Source: Caballeronia terrestris (GTDB lineage: Bacteria > Pseudomonadota > Gammaproteobacteria > Burkholderiales > Burkholderiaceae). From it: a stretch of 40,796 nt of DNA. A program made the position numbers and the translations under genes. Position 1 is the first letter of the stretch. The number at the start of each line of letters is the position of its first letter. Location of the stretch: positions 1 to 40,796 of the forward strand of contig NZ_FCOL02000046.1 of the NCBI RefSeq assembly GCF_001544515.1, in the 5' to 3' direction. Below, one piece after another: positions 15,459 to 23,890 of this stretch. The notes under the pieces are model-generated. The model did not search any database. It was not told the origin of the DNA and saw only the letters and a list, made by a program, of their open reading frames with translations.

Positions 15459-15509
15459 CATTGGATGAACCATTGGTATCATATTCCAGAAAGTTGCGAA
15501 GCGTGTCAA
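15459..15509 (-). promoter_or_regulatory. Promoter and operator of operon A
   Basis: Read leftward: a perfect TTGACA -35 box (15504-15509), a TATGAT -10-like box (15478-15483) and, directly downstream, the palindrome-like operator CATTGGATGAACCATTGG (+ strand, 15459-15476). Spacing between the boxes is 20 bp, longer than usual. The operator overlaps the start of transcription, as expected for a repressor. An extra inverted half site, GTTCATCC, lies at 15440-15447. The same arrangement precedes operons B and C. Confidence 0.72.
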
Positions 15510-15562
15510 GTAGCGAAACCGCTTAGGCGCGAAGTCTTTATTTGGGCGGCGGGATTGCTGAC

Positions 15563-15591
15563 TTGATGAATCGCGCGGCGGGAGTTAGGAT
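15563..15591 (+). promoter_or_regulatory. Possible promoter of the GntR regulator gene
   Basis: TTGATG (15563-15568) and TAGGAT (15586-15591) are separated by 17 bp and lie just upstream of the GntR gene at 15620. The match is moderate. An ATG at 15604 opens a 20-codon frame that overlaps the regulator's start in another phase; it could be a leader peptide, or chance. Confidence 0.35.
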
Positions 15592-15619
15592 CAACAGGAC
15601 AACATGAATGGATTAGCCA

Positions 15620-16429
15620 TTGAAAACAGCCAACACCAGCCCCCGCGCACCGAAGCGCCCGATTGAAGCCGCTGCTGAAGACACCGCGGTCGCGCGTGTG
15701 CGTCCGAAGCCCGCCTACGCGCCCGTGCAGACGCGACGCGCGTTCGAGGCCGTCGCCGACCAGATCCGTGGACAGCTCACGAGCGGTGCGCTGCAACCGG
15801 GCGACCGCTTGCCGCCGGAGCGGGAGCTTGCCGAGCAGTTCAGCCTCAGCCGCAACACGGTGCGAGAGGCGCTGCGTTCGCTCGAAATGGCTGGTGTGCT
15901 TGAGTTCCGCAAGGGCGCGACGGGCGGCGCTTTCGTTCGCGAAGGCCAGGGCGACGCGGTGATCGCCGGATTCTCGGACCTGTTCCGGCTCGGCGCGATC
16001 CGGCCGGCCGATTTGACCGAAGCACGGCTGATCGTGAGCGTGGCGGCAACGCGTCTTGCCTGCCAGCGCGGCACGGAGGCAGACTTTGAAGCCTTGCGCG
16101 AGAATTTCCGCCAGAGCGAGCTCGCCGTCGCGAAGGGCGACGTTCCGGAACGGGTGCGGATCAATCTCGACTTTCATCGGCTGCTCGCACGCACCGCGCG
16201 CAACCCGGTGCTCGTGATCCTGACCGATGCGCTCGTCGAGATTCACGAGCAGTTGCTGCAAGTGGTCTCGCCGTTGCCCGACAGTGCGGTCATGCCTTCG
16301 CGCCGTCGCTTGCTGAAGCACCTTGCGGCACGCGATGAGGAAAAAGCGGCAAACGAGATGGAGACGCATCTGAAGGCCTTGCAGCGGCACTATCTCCTGC
16401 AGCAAACGGAGACCAAGCGCGGCGAGTGA
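15620..16429 (+). CDS. GntR-family (FadR subfamily) regulator, candidate controller of the catabolic regulon
   Basis: A 269-residue protein. After a basic, disordered N-terminus of about 35 residues come the winged helix-turn-helix (LTSGALQPGDRLPPERELAE, FSLSRNTVREALRSLEMAGV) and an FCD effector domain with the metal-site histidines (NLDFHRLLARTARNPVLV; LLKHLAARDEEKAANEMETH). The start is a TTG at 15620 with GGA upstream; no in-frame ATG exists before the HTH. The gene is divergent from operon A, with the shared operator motif in the gap. FadR-type proteins bind sequences of this kind, so it is the best candidate repressor for operons A, B and C. The ligand is probably a pathway acid or CoA ester. 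Confidence 0.9.
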   Translation: MKTANTSPRAPKRPIEAAAEDTAVARVRPKPAYAPVQTRRAFEAVADQIRGQLTSGALQPGDRLPPERELAEQFSLSRNTVREALRSLEMAGVLEFRKGATGGAFVREGQGDAVIAGFSDLFRLGAIRPADLTEARLIVSVAATRLACQRGTEADFEALRENFRQSELAVAKGDVPERVRINLDFHRLLARTARNPVLVILTDALVEIHEQLLQVVSPLPDSAVMPSRRRLLKHLAARDEEKAANEMETHLKALQRHYLLQQTETKRGE

Positions 16430-16450
16430 ACAAGCAGCGGCAGCGCGAAC

Positions 16451-17881
16451 TTACACGGATACCCTTATCTCCCGAGCCGCGCTTTCGGCGGACCGCAGAC
16501 CGAACACCGCCGCTTTCGCAAGGCCGCCGACATACCCCGCGTTCGCGCCACCCTCGATCCCGCCCGTCGTCGCGCCCGCCGCATAGAGGCCGGGTATCGG
16601 GCGATGCTGTTCGTCGAGTGCGCGTGCATCCGCATCGATGACGACGCCGCCCATCGTGTAGGTAATGCCCGCGCAAAGCGGGATCGCGAGAAAGCCGGGG
16701 CCAGCGATCGGCGATGGCGCGGTCGCGAGGGTCGCCAGCCTGACGGTGCGCCGTGGAGTCAGCGCCTCGGGATGGCAGTTCGATAACGCCGCGTTGTAGT
16801 CCCGCACGGTCTGCGCAAGCGTCTCTCCCTGCATGCCGAGTTTCGAGGCTAGCGCCTCGATATCGTCCGCTCGATGGATCGTCGCGCCGAGGCGCTCTAG
16901 TGCAGGATTCGGCGGCAGAAGGAATGCGCCGCCCGGTCCCGCCCAGATCGCTTCATCGAGAATCACGAACGACGACAGCGGTTCATCGAGCGCCGCGACC
17001 GCGTTCGCAACCGCCACGCCGCCGAGACCTTCGTCGGTGAATCGCCGCCCGCTGCGATCCACGACGATCGCCGCCGACGCCACGATATCCAGCACTGGAT
17101 ACGGCCAGAGCGATTCGTCGTCGAGCGCGTCTTTGTGTTGCACGTGGCCGTAGAACTTGTCCATGCCCGCGAGCGCCGCGCCGGCCGAACGCGCCATGCG
17201 GATCCCGTCGCCGTTTCCAGTGCCCGCCCCGCGCTTGCACAAATGCTCCGGTCGCGGCGAGATGAATTCGCGCACCATGTCCGCGTTGCCTTGAAATCCG
17301 CCATCGGCGAGCAACACGGCGCGCGCTTCGATCACACCTTCCGTGCCGTCGGGCAATGCAGCGACTACGCCCTGGCATCGTCCATCGATCATGCGAAGCG
17401 CTTCTGCGCGCGCGCCGCGAATGAAGCGCCCGCCTGCCGCCACAAATGATGCCTCAAGGCGTTGCAGCAGCAAATCCCCGCCCTTGCCGCGCCAGTGATT
17501 GTGGAATCCCGTCTCCCGCAAGCTGAACGGCACGAGCATGTTGCTCATGAACGGATACTCGCCGCCCCGCCCGAACTCCGCGCCATGCCGAGCCAGCCAA
17601 TCGATGACGCGTGCGCCGTCGGTTGCGAGCGCAGCCGCCAGTGCGGGATCGCGCAGGCCGGGACACGCTTCGGCAATCGCTCGTTCGAGACTCTCCGGGT
17701 CGGACTTGATGTCCTGAAACGCCAGATGAAACACGCCGCCTGCGTAGCGCGAATTGGCGGCGTACTTTTCTTTGCTACCCGCTTCGAGCAGCACGGCGGA
17801 ACAGCCCAGTTCCGCCGCCCGGTTAGCGGCGACGAGCCCGGCCAGCCCTCCTCCGACGATCGCCAGATCCACACATGACAT
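16451..17881 (-). CDS. FAD-dependent dehydrogenase of the fumarate reductase/tricarballylate dehydrogenase type
   Basis: A 476-residue FAD_binding_2 flavoprotein. The N-terminus shows DLAIVGGGLAGLVAANRAAE and an acidic Glu ending the second strand (VLLEAG). The C-terminus shows CAGITYTMGGVVIDADARAL and PGLYAAGATTGGIEGGANAG, typical of soluble fumarate reductases, tricarballylate dehydrogenase and 3-ketosteroid dehydrogenases. These transfer a hydride to or from a C-C bond next to a carbonyl or carboxylate. It is the last gene of operon B, 18 bp after livF, and converges on the GntR gene with 21 bp between stops. It may act on the compound the transporter imports. Confidence 0.85.
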   Translation of the reverse strand: MSCVDLAIVGGGLAGLVAANRAAELGCSAVLLEAGSKEKYAANSRYAGGVFHLAFQDIKSDPESLERAIAEACPGLRDPALAAALATDGARVIDWLARHGAEFGRGGEYPFMSNMLVPFSLRETGFHNHWRGKGGDLLLQRLEASFVAAGGRFIRGARAEALRMIDGRCQGVVAALPDGTEGVIEARAVLLADGGFQGNADMVREFISPRPEHLCKRGAGTGNGDGIRMARSAGAALAGMDKFYGHVQHKDALDDESLWPYPVLDIVASAAIVVDRSGRRFTDEGLGGVAVANAVAALDEPLSSFVILDEAIWAGPGGAFLLPPNPALERLGATIHRADDIEALASKLGMQGETLAQTVRDYNAALSNCHPEALTPRRTVRLATLATAPSPIAGPGFLAIPLCAGITYTMGGVVIDADARALDEQHRPIPGLYAAGATTGGIEGGANAGYVGGLAKAAVFGLRSAESAAREIRVSV

Positions 17882-17899
17882 ACCTACTCTCCAAGTCGA

Positions 17900-18610
17900 T
17901 CAACCCAGATAAGCCTGCTGAATCGCTTCGTGATCGCGCAGCGATTCGCCCGTGCCCTCCGCCGCGATGTTGCCGACGGAAAGCACATAGCCGTAATCGG
18001 AGAGTGCCAGCGCTTCGTCCGCGTGCTGCTCGACGAGAAGGATGGTCAGCCCGGACCGGCGCAGCACTTGCAGCACTTCGAACATGCGCTCGACCACGAG
18101 CGGCGCGAGTCCTAGCGACGGTTCGTCGAGCAGCAGCAGTTTCGGGTCGGCCATGAGCGCGCGGCCGAGCGCGACCATCGACTGTTCGCCACCGCTCAGG
18201 GTGATGGCGCGCTGCCCCGCGCGCTCCTTGAGCTTCGGAAAGAGCTCGTACACGTAGTCGAGGCGATCGCGAAAGAGCGCCTTGTCGCCGCGATGCCGCA
18301 GACGGTGAAAGCCGAGGCGCAGGTTCTCCGCCACGGTCAGCGCGGCGAAGACCTGCCGCCCCTCCGGCACCTGCACGATGCCGAGCTCAACCACCTCCGG
18401 CGCCGACAGCTTGACGATGTCGCGCCCGTTTAACGTCATCGATCCGGCGTTGATATCGACGAGGCGCGAGATGGCGTTGATGAGCGTGGATTTGCCCGCG
18501 CCGTTCGCACCGACCGCTGAGACGATCGTGCCTTCGCGTATTTCGAGCGAGATGCCGTGCAGCGCCTCGGTGCCCTTGTACCCGGCACGCAGTCCGTCAA
18601 TTTTTAGCAT
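17900..18610 (-). CDS. livF: Branched-chain amino acid-type ABC transporter ATPase LivF
   Basis: A 236-residue ATPase with Walker A GANGAGKSTLINAI, signature ITLSGGEQSMVALGRAL, Walker B KLLLLDEPSLGLAP and the H-loop LLVEQHADEAL. Length and sequence (MLKIDGLRAGYKGTEALHGI) are of the LivF type. It pairs with LivG to power the membrane subunits LivH and LivM. It overlaps livG by 14 bp. Liv-type importers near aromatic pathways often carry aromatic or dicarboxylic acids, so leucine is not implied. Confidence 0.93.
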   Translation of the reverse strand: MLKIDGLRAGYKGTEALHGISLEIREGTIVSAVGANGAGKSTLINAISRLVDINAGSMTLNGRDIVKLSAPEVVELGIVQVPEGRQVFAALTVAENLRLGFHRLRHRGDKALFRDRLDYVYELFPKLKERAGQRAITLSGGEQSMVALGRALMADPKLLLLDEPSLGLAPLVVERMFEVLQVLRRSGLTILLVEQHADEALALSDYGYVLSVGNIAAEGTGESLRDHEAIQQAYLG

Positions 18611-19412
18611 GTACGCCTCCCGTTCCGAGATAGGCCTCGATGACCTTCTGATTGCTCTGCACCGAGGCCGCGTCCCCTTCGGCGATTTTCGCGCCGTGAT
18701 CGAGCACGACGATCCGATGGCACAGGCTCATGATGAATCCGATATCGTGCTCGACGATGAGGATCGTGAGACCGTCGTCGTTGAGTTGCCGCAGCATCCG
18801 GCCGAGCCCGGCCGTCTCTTCGTCGTTGAGGCCCGCGGCCGGCTCGTCGAGCAGCAGGATGCCGGGCTCGCTCGCCAGCGCCCGCGCGATCTCGACAAGA
18901 CGCTGCTGTCCATGCGGCAGAGTCGAGATCAAATCGTCCGCCCGTTGCGCGAGACCGACGAACTGCAGCAGCTCCATCGCGCGCTCGGCCGAGCGGCGCT
19001 CATCGGCCGCCACCTTGCGAAAGCGCAGCAGCGACGCGATGAAGCCATCGACGAGTTGCGGATGAAAGCCGAGCATCACGTTTTCGAGCACGGTCAGCCC
19101 GCTGAATAGACGCACGATCTGGAACGTGCGCGCCATGCCCATCGCGCTGCGCCGGTGAAGCGGAGCATGCGTGATGTTTTCCTGCCGGAAGAAGATTTCG
19201 CCGGCGGACAGTCCGTCGACGCCCGTGATGAGGTTGAACGTCGTCGATTTGCCCGCGCCGTTCGGCCCGATCAGCCCGACCGCCTCGCCCTGGCGGACCT
19301 CGAACGTGACGTTGTCGACGGCGACGAGGCCGCCGAAGCGCTTCACGCCAGACTGGATCGACATCAGTTGCGGCGCTTCGATCGGCGTGCGCGGTGTGGC
19401 TTGCGTTCTCAT
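18597..19412 (-). CDS. livG: Branched-chain amino acid-type ABC transporter ATPase LivG
   Basis: The ATG at 19412 overlaps the livM stop by 4 bp and gives 271 residues. Motifs: Walker A GPNGAGKSTTFNLITGV, LivG-type Q-loop segment MARTFQIVRLFSGLTVLENV, signature LPHGQQRLVEIARALA, Walker B GILLLDEPAAGLND and H-loop ILIVEHDIGFIM. A longer open frame extending to 20402 is livM read out of phase and is not coding. Function is ATP hydrolysis for import. Confidence 0.93.
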   Translation of the reverse strand: MRTQATPRTPIEAPQLMSIQSGVKRFGGLVAVDNVTFEVRQGEAVGLIGPNGAGKSTTFNLITGVDGLSAGEIFFRQENITHAPLHRRSAMGMARTFQIVRLFSGLTVLENVMLGFHPQLVDGFIASLLRFRKVAADERRSAERAMELLQFVGLAQRADDLISTLPHGQQRLVEIARALASEPGILLLDEPAAGLNDEETAGLGRMLRQLNDDGLTILIVEHDIGFIMSLCHRIVVLDHGAKIAEGDAASVQSNQKVIEAYLGTGGVHAKN

Positions 19413-20431
19413 CGTCCGACTCCTTTCTTGACGGTGTGCCGCGCAGGCAGGCGCGGCGGCGAGCGCCGCGCGAATCGGGCGCTCTGCTTCGCCGTGAGCG
19501 ACCGGAACATTCCTGAAAGTCCGTGCGGCATGAAGATCAGGAACAACAAAAGACAGAGGCCGTAGACGAGCGTTTCCAGCTCGCCGAAACGCGTGAGGAA
19601 CTGCGGCGCCATGACGACCACGATCGAGCCGAGGATCGGTCCATAGCGCGTGCCGAGTTCGCCGACCACGGCGATCGTCAGCATCGATACGAGGATCGGA
19701 AATTCGCCCATGCTCGGACTGACTTGCCGGCTGACCACCGCGAAGCCGACACCCGCGAGCCCTGCGAGAACCGCGCTCAGCACGAATACGCGCAGCTTTT
19801 GCACGGCGACGTTCACGCCAAGCGCGGCAGCCGCCTTGTCGTCGTCGCGGATCGCCTGCAGCGAGCGGCCCAGATGACCCGACACGATGAAGTTCTGCAG
19901 CGCGAGCACGAGCGCCGTCGCGGCGACGATCACGTAGTAGAGCGTCAGGCGGTCCATCGGCTTCTCGCCGATCGTAATCGACGGAATCAGGAGGCCGCCG
20001 GTGCCGCCCGTCACGTCGATCCAGCGATTCGCCACGCCCGAGATCACGAGGCCGAAGCAGAGCGTCGCCATCGCGAGGTAGTGCGTGCGCAGCCTGAGCA
20101 GCGGCACGCCGATCACAAGCGCAACAAGCGCGCAGATCACGAGGCTCGCAGGCAACGCGACGAGCGGCGGAAATCCCGCTTTCAGTTGCAACAGCGCGTA
20201 CGCGTAGGCCGCGATCGCGAAGAAGCCCTGATGGCCCATCGCGATCTGCCCTGCGTAACCGTAGAGCAGGTTGAAGCCCATGCTGAGCACCGCGTAGATG
20301 CAGATCAGCGAAAGCAGCCGCAACTGAAAGCCGGTGGTGAAGAACATCGGCGTGGCGACCGCGACGACCAGAAAAAGCACGAACGGCGCTCGCGCGTGCC
20401 ATGCGGAAGGTTGGGTGGATGCCTGTCTCAT
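19409..20431 (-). CDS. livM: Branched-chain amino acid-type ABC transporter permease LivM
   Basis: The ATG at 20431 overlaps the livH stop by 4 bp; the product has 340 residues with about nine to ten hydrophobic segments. Family signature: LLYGYAGQIAMGHQGFFAIA and LRTHYLAMATLCFGLVISGV. A loop before the EAA-like region reads GRSLQAIRDDDKAAAALGVN, which contacts the ATPase in LivM proteins. The C-terminal 25 residues are basic and cytoplasmic. Translational coupling with both neighbours is likely. Confidence 0.93.
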   Translation of the reverse strand: MRQASTQPSAWHARAPFVLFLVVAVATPMFFTTGFQLRLLSLICIYAVLSMGFNLLYGYAGQIAMGHQGFFAIAAYAYALLQLKAGFPPLVALPASLVICALVALVIGVPLLRLRTHYLAMATLCFGLVISGVANRWIDVTGGTGGLLIPSITIGEKPMDRLTLYYVIVAATALVLALQNFIVSGHLGRSLQAIRDDDKAAAALGVNVAVQKLRVFVLSAVLAGLAGVGFAVVSRQVSPSMGEFPILVSMLTIAVVGELGTRYGPILGSIVVVMAPQFLTRFGELETLVYGLCLLLFLIFMPHGLSGMFRSLTAKQSARFARRSPPRLPARHTVKKGVGR

Positions 20432-21309
20432 CGCCGGACTGCCTCGAAATCGCCCAGCAACCCGAACGGACGGATCAACAGGACGAGAAGGATTAGAAGA
20501 AAGATGATCGGTTCCGCGTAGAGGCTGCTGCCATAGCCTGCGACGAACGTTTCCAGCACGCCGATCACGAGACCGCCTGCCGCCGCCGCAAACGGGCTGC
20601 CAAGTCCGCCGAGGATCGCCGCCATGAAGCCCTTGACGGTCAGCGCGACGCCCATCGACACCTGTCCGCCGAGAAGCGGCCCGATCAGCACGCCCGAGAT
20701 GCCGCTCACGAATGCACTGAACATGAAGCCGAAGCGCACGATGCGCGACGAGCGGATGCCCATCAATTGCGCGACGCGCGGCTGCGCACCGGTCGCGCGG
20801 ATGCACAGCCCGAAGCTCGTGCGATACAGCAGGAACCACGTGACTAGCAGGAACACGACGAATGCCACCACGATCGCCATCTGCTGCAGATTGGTCGTGA
20901 GCGGTCCGAGGGTGATCGGTTCAAGCGACAGGATGTTCGGCACGTAGAGCTGGTTCGCGCCCCAGATCAGCAACGCGATGCCGCTCGCAATGATCGCCGC
21001 AGCGAGCGTGCCGATCATGATCGTGAGCGGCGGCGCACCGCGTTTGACGAGCGGGCGATACACCCCAAACTCGAGCGCGAGCGAGCAAACAAGAACGACG
21101 GCCAGCACCGCGAGAAGCGCGATGGGCGTGGGCAGCGCGTAGGTGACCATGAAGAGGATCGCGGACATCGCGCCGATCATCACGAAGTCGCCCTGTGCGA
21201 AATTGATGACGCGATTTGTACCGTAGATCAGCGACAGCGACAGGCCGATCAGCCCGTAGACGCTGCCGTTGGTCAGGCCCGCGAGCAGTAAGACGCTGAT
21301 TTTATCCAT
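20428..21309 (-). CDS. livH: Branched-chain amino acid-type ABC transporter permease LivH
   Basis: A 293-residue inner-membrane permease with about eight hydrophobic segments. It begins MDKISVLLLAGLTNGSVYGL and shows the LivH signature LSLIYGTNRVINFAQGDFVM; the ATPase-contact loop is CIRATGAQPRVAQLMGIRSS. It overlaps livM by 4 bp and follows livK by 67 bp, a gap that contains a stem-loop. Together with LivM it forms the translocation channel. Confidence 0.93.
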   Translation of the reverse strand: MDKISVLLLAGLTNGSVYGLIGLSLSLIYGTNRVINFAQGDFVMIGAMSAILFMVTYALPTPIALLAVLAVVLVCSLALEFGVYRPLVKRGAPPLTIMIGTLAAAIIASGIALLIWGANQLYVPNILSLEPITLGPLTTNLQQMAIVVAFVVFLLVTWFLLYRTSFGLCIRATGAQPRVAQLMGIRSSRIVRFGFMFSAFVSGISGVLIGPLLGGQVSMGVALTVKGFMAAILGGLGSPFAAAAGGLVIGVLETFVAGYGSSLYAEPIIFLLILLVLLIRPFGLLGDFEAVRR

Positions 21310-21342
21310 GTGCGTGTGCCAGGTTGGAGGGCAAGGCTGAAC

Positions 21343-21368
21343 GCGACGGCAGCTCGGGCCGCCGTCGC
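21343..21368 (-). other. Intercistronic stem-loop between livK and livH
   Basis: GCGACGGC and GCCGTCGC form an 8-bp stem around a 10-base loop, starting 9 bp after the livK stop codon. No U run follows on the leftward transcript. Stem-loops in this place after binding-protein genes typically protect the upstream message, so that binding protein is made in excess of permease. Confidence 0.5.
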
Positions 21369-21376
21369 ACGATCGG

Positions 21377-22612
21377 TTAAAGCGGCTTGAACTTGTTCAG
21401 GTCGGGCTTGACCAGGCGCGCTCCGCCGTCCGCGACGAGAATGAAGACGTACCAGTTCGCGTCCGGCGACCCATGGTGCTGCTGCGGTCCGAAGTGATAG
21501 CTCGCGTTTTGTTCGCCCTGCAAGCCCTTGAACTGCGTGAGCCTGTCGGTGCCGTCGCGGAATGCCTTGCGCGCTTCCTCGATGTTGCCGGCATCGATCG
21601 CCTTCAGCACGGCGGGCGTCGCGATCACTTGAAGCGCAGCTTTCGCCGCGTCGTAGCCGATCACCGGATAGAGCGTCGGCTGATGCGGACCGAAGCGCGC
21701 GTTAAAGACCGCGAAGAACTTCTGCACATCGGCGCGCGACGGATCGACCGTGTTCGGGATCAGCACGCCGTCGCTCGCGGGACCGGCGAGCTTGCGCAGC
21801 GTATCGAGCAACGCGCTGCGCGACACGATGATCGGCGCGGTGACGTTGAGCTGGCGTGCGGTGCGCAGGACGCGCGCGCCATCGGCGGGATAGGGGAATA
21901 CGAGCAGCACGTCGGGCTTGGCATCGCGCAGGTTGGAGAGCTGCGGCGAGAGATCCGTCGCGTTGATGTCGTAGGTCTGCTGCGCCACCACCGTGATGTT
22001 CTTCTTCTTGAGCGCGGCGGTTGTCGCACGCGCACCGTCGGTTCCGAACGGCAGCGAGTTGTTGATGATTGCCGGGCGTTTAAAGCCCTGCTGCGCGAGC
22101 AGGTCGGCGATCGCCGCCGCGTCCTGGCGATTCGCAGGCCCGAAGCGGAAGTGATACGGCGCGGGCGGATCGGTCAGCGTGTCGGTGCCGGCCGAGAGCA
22201 TGTAGTACGGAATCTTGTTTTCCGTCGCGATCGGGATCATCGCCGCCGCCGGCGCCGACGGATTGCCGCCAATGATCACGAGCCCCTTGTCATCTTCGGC
22301 GCACCGCGATGCGAACGTCGCCGTGAGCTGCGGGTCGGTCTTGCCGTCGTAGGCGATCAGCTTCAGCTTGTGCCCCGCGATGCCGCCCGCCGCGTTCGCT
22401 TCGTCGATCGCCAGTTGCACGCCCTGATAGCCCTGCGTGCCGGTGTCGGCGGCGGCGCCGCTGCGGTCGTCGATCGAGCAGATCAGGATCGGCTCGGCCG
22501 CACGCGCCGTGAGCGTGAACGCGGCGGAAAGCGCCGCTGCAAGACTCAGTCCCGCGAGCTTCGTCCAGCCGGACCTCGGGTTCGAGCGCGTCGCGCGTCG
22601 TGGCGTTTTCAT
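21377..22612 (-). CDS. livK: Periplasmic substrate-binding protein of a Liv-type ABC importer
   Basis: A 411-residue type I periplasmic binding protein. Residues 1-38 are a signal peptide with a basic start and the core LAGLSLAAALSAAFTLTARA. The mature part starts AEPILICSIDDRSGAAADTG and shows GVQLAIDEANAAGGIAGHKL and IIGGNPSAPAAAMIPIATEN, the binding cleft segments of the Leu/Ile/Val-binding family. Family members in catabolic islands often bind aromatic or hydroxylated acids. It is the first gene of operon B; GGAGAA precedes the ATG at 22612. The binding-site residues are too divergent for a ligand call by eye. Confidence 0.92.
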   Translation of the reverse strand: MKTPRRATRSNPRSGWTKLAGLSLAAALSAAFTLTARAAEPILICSIDDRSGAAADTGTQGYQGVQLAIDEANAAGGIAGHKLKLIAYDGKTDPQLTATFASRCAEDDKGLVIIGGNPSAPAAAMIPIATENKIPYYMLSAGTDTLTDPPAPYHFRFGPANRQDAAAIADLLAQQGFKRPAIINNSLPFGTDGARATTAALKKKNITVVAQQTYDINATDLSPQLSNLRDAKPDVLLVFPYPADGARVLRTARQLNVTAPIIVSRSALLDTLRKLAGPASDGVLIPNTVDPSRADVQKFFAVFNARFGPHQPTLYPVIGYDAAKAALQVIATPAVLKAIDAGNIEEARKAFRDGTDRLTQFKGLQGEQNASYHFGPQQHHGSPDANWYVFILVADGGARLVKPDLNKFKPL

Positions 22613-22666
22613 GGATTGTCTTCTCCGAATAGTGGCTCAGGCAATCGCCTGAAAGTAAGCTTGTGT

Positions 22667-22718
22667 CATTGGATGAACCTTTGGCTTTATCATAGGGGTG
22701 TGCGAATTCGGCTGTCAA
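22667..22718 (-). promoter_or_regulatory. Promoter and operator of operon B
   Basis: Read leftward: TTGACA (22713-22718), 18 bp, TATGAT (22689-22694), then the operator CATTGGATGAACCTTTGG (+ strand, 22667-22684). This is the best promoter of the three, with near-consensus boxes. The operator lies between the -10 box and the livK start, 55 bp before the ATG, which fits repression. The divergent alcohol dehydrogenase gene starts 81 bp to the right. Confidence 0.75.
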
Positions 22719-22798
22719 GAAACCTCGGCTCGGGGTTTAACCTTGGTGCCCTGGCAGCGGGTTCATCGGTAGAGTCGGCTTGTTCAAAAGGAGAGAAA

Positions 22799-23890
22799 GT
22801 GTCAGCGCATCCTTGTGGTCACATGCACGGAGTGCAACTTCGCGCACCGGGCGACGTCGCGCTCGCCAATTTGCCCATCCCGTCCGCCGGAGCCGGCGAA
22901 GTCGTGTTGCGCGTCCTCGCGGCAGGCCTCTGTCAAACCGATCTGCATATTCGCAGCGCCACCGACTCGCGCACGCCCGACGGCACCACGCTCGGCCACG
23001 AGATAGCGGGCGTCGTGGAGGAGACCGGTGCGGGCGTGACGCAATGGCGCCCGGGCGACCGGGTCGTCGTGCATCCGTGCTGGTCCTGCGGGGCGTGCAG
23101 CGCGTGTCTCGCGGGGCGGCAGAACGCATGCCGGCGCACCGGCGGACGGCTCAATCCTCCGCAGACTCCGGGCGTGACGAAAAACGGCGGCATGGCCGAA
23201 TACGTGTGCGCGCCCGCAAGCGCGCTGGTTGCGATCGGCGATCTCGATCCCGCGATCGCCGCCACGCTCACCGACGCCGCGCTCACGCCCTACTACGCGA
23301 TCCGCACGTGTTCCGAACTCCTGCATCCCGGCTCGACGACCGTGATCATCGGGCTCGGCGGACTCGGCAATCTCGCGGCGCAGATCCTGCGTGCGACGAC
23401 GGCCACGCGCATCGTCGCCACCGACCTCTCCGATGCGGCGATCGAGGCCGCGCGACCGTGGGCGGATGTCGCGCTCTCATCGAACGATCCAGCGCTCGCC
23501 GACCAGATCGTCGCGATGACCGACGGTTTCGGCGCAGACGTCGTGCTGGATTTCGTCGGCAACGACGCGACGCTGCGGCTCGCAGCGGCGATCGTCGGAC
23601 GCTCGGGCGCGATACGCGTGGTGGGGCTCTCGGGCGGCACGTATCCGTTCGTCGCACGCTCGGCGGGCAATCCGCTGCCGCGCGGCGTCTCTGTCATATG
23701 CCCGTATGGCGGCACCTACGGCGATCTCGCGGCGGTGATCGCACTCGCGCGGCGCGGCGACATCAAGCCGCTCGTCACGCGCTTCCCGCTCGACGATGCG
23801 ATGCGCGCCTTCGATGCCCTCGAAGCCGGCACGATCCGCGGCCGCGCCGTACTGATCCCCGGCGACGCCGCGAATCCGCCGACGCGCTAG
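22799..23890 (+). CDS. Zinc-dependent alcohol dehydrogenase (MDR superfamily)
   Basis: The GTG at 22799 is chosen for AAAGGAG upstream; the open frame extends far further upstream without meaning. The 363-residue product keeps the catalytic zinc ligands (GLCQTD, TLGHEIAGVVEE), the four structural-zinc cysteines (HPCWSCGACSACLAGRQNAC) and the NAD-binding loop VIIGLGGLGNLAAQ. It oxidises an alcohol to an aldehyde or ketone. It is the only rightward enzyme gene of the island, divergent from livK, and its stop overlaps the stop of the convergent GMC gene in the tetranucleotide CTAG. Confidence 0.92.
   Translation: MSAHPCGHMHGVQLRAPGDVALANLPIPSAGAGEVVLRVLAAGLCQTDLHIRSATDSRTPDGTTLGHEIAGVVEETGAGVTQWRPGDRVVVHPCWSCGACSACLAGRQNACRRTGGRLNPPQTPGVTKNGGMAEYVCAPASALVAIGDLDPAIAATLTDAALTPYYAIRTCSELLHPGSTTVIIGLGGLGNLAAQILRATTATRIVATDLSDAAIEAARPWADVALSSNDPALADQIVAMTDGFGADVVLDFVGNDATLRLAAAIVGRSGAIRVVGLSGGTYPFVARSAGNPLPRGVSVICPYGGTYGDLAAVIALARRGDIKPLVTRFPLDDAMRAFDALEAGTIRGRAVLIPGDAANPPTR

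Noticed and set aside
18597..20402. A 601-residue leftward frame
   Set aside because: Its first 330 codons are livM read out of phase; only the part from 19412 is LivG.
22760..22767. GGTTCATC near the alcohol dehydrogenase start as a fourth operator
   Set aside because: Only 8 bases match and the flanking dyad is absent; chance is likely, though it lies 31 bp before the GTG.
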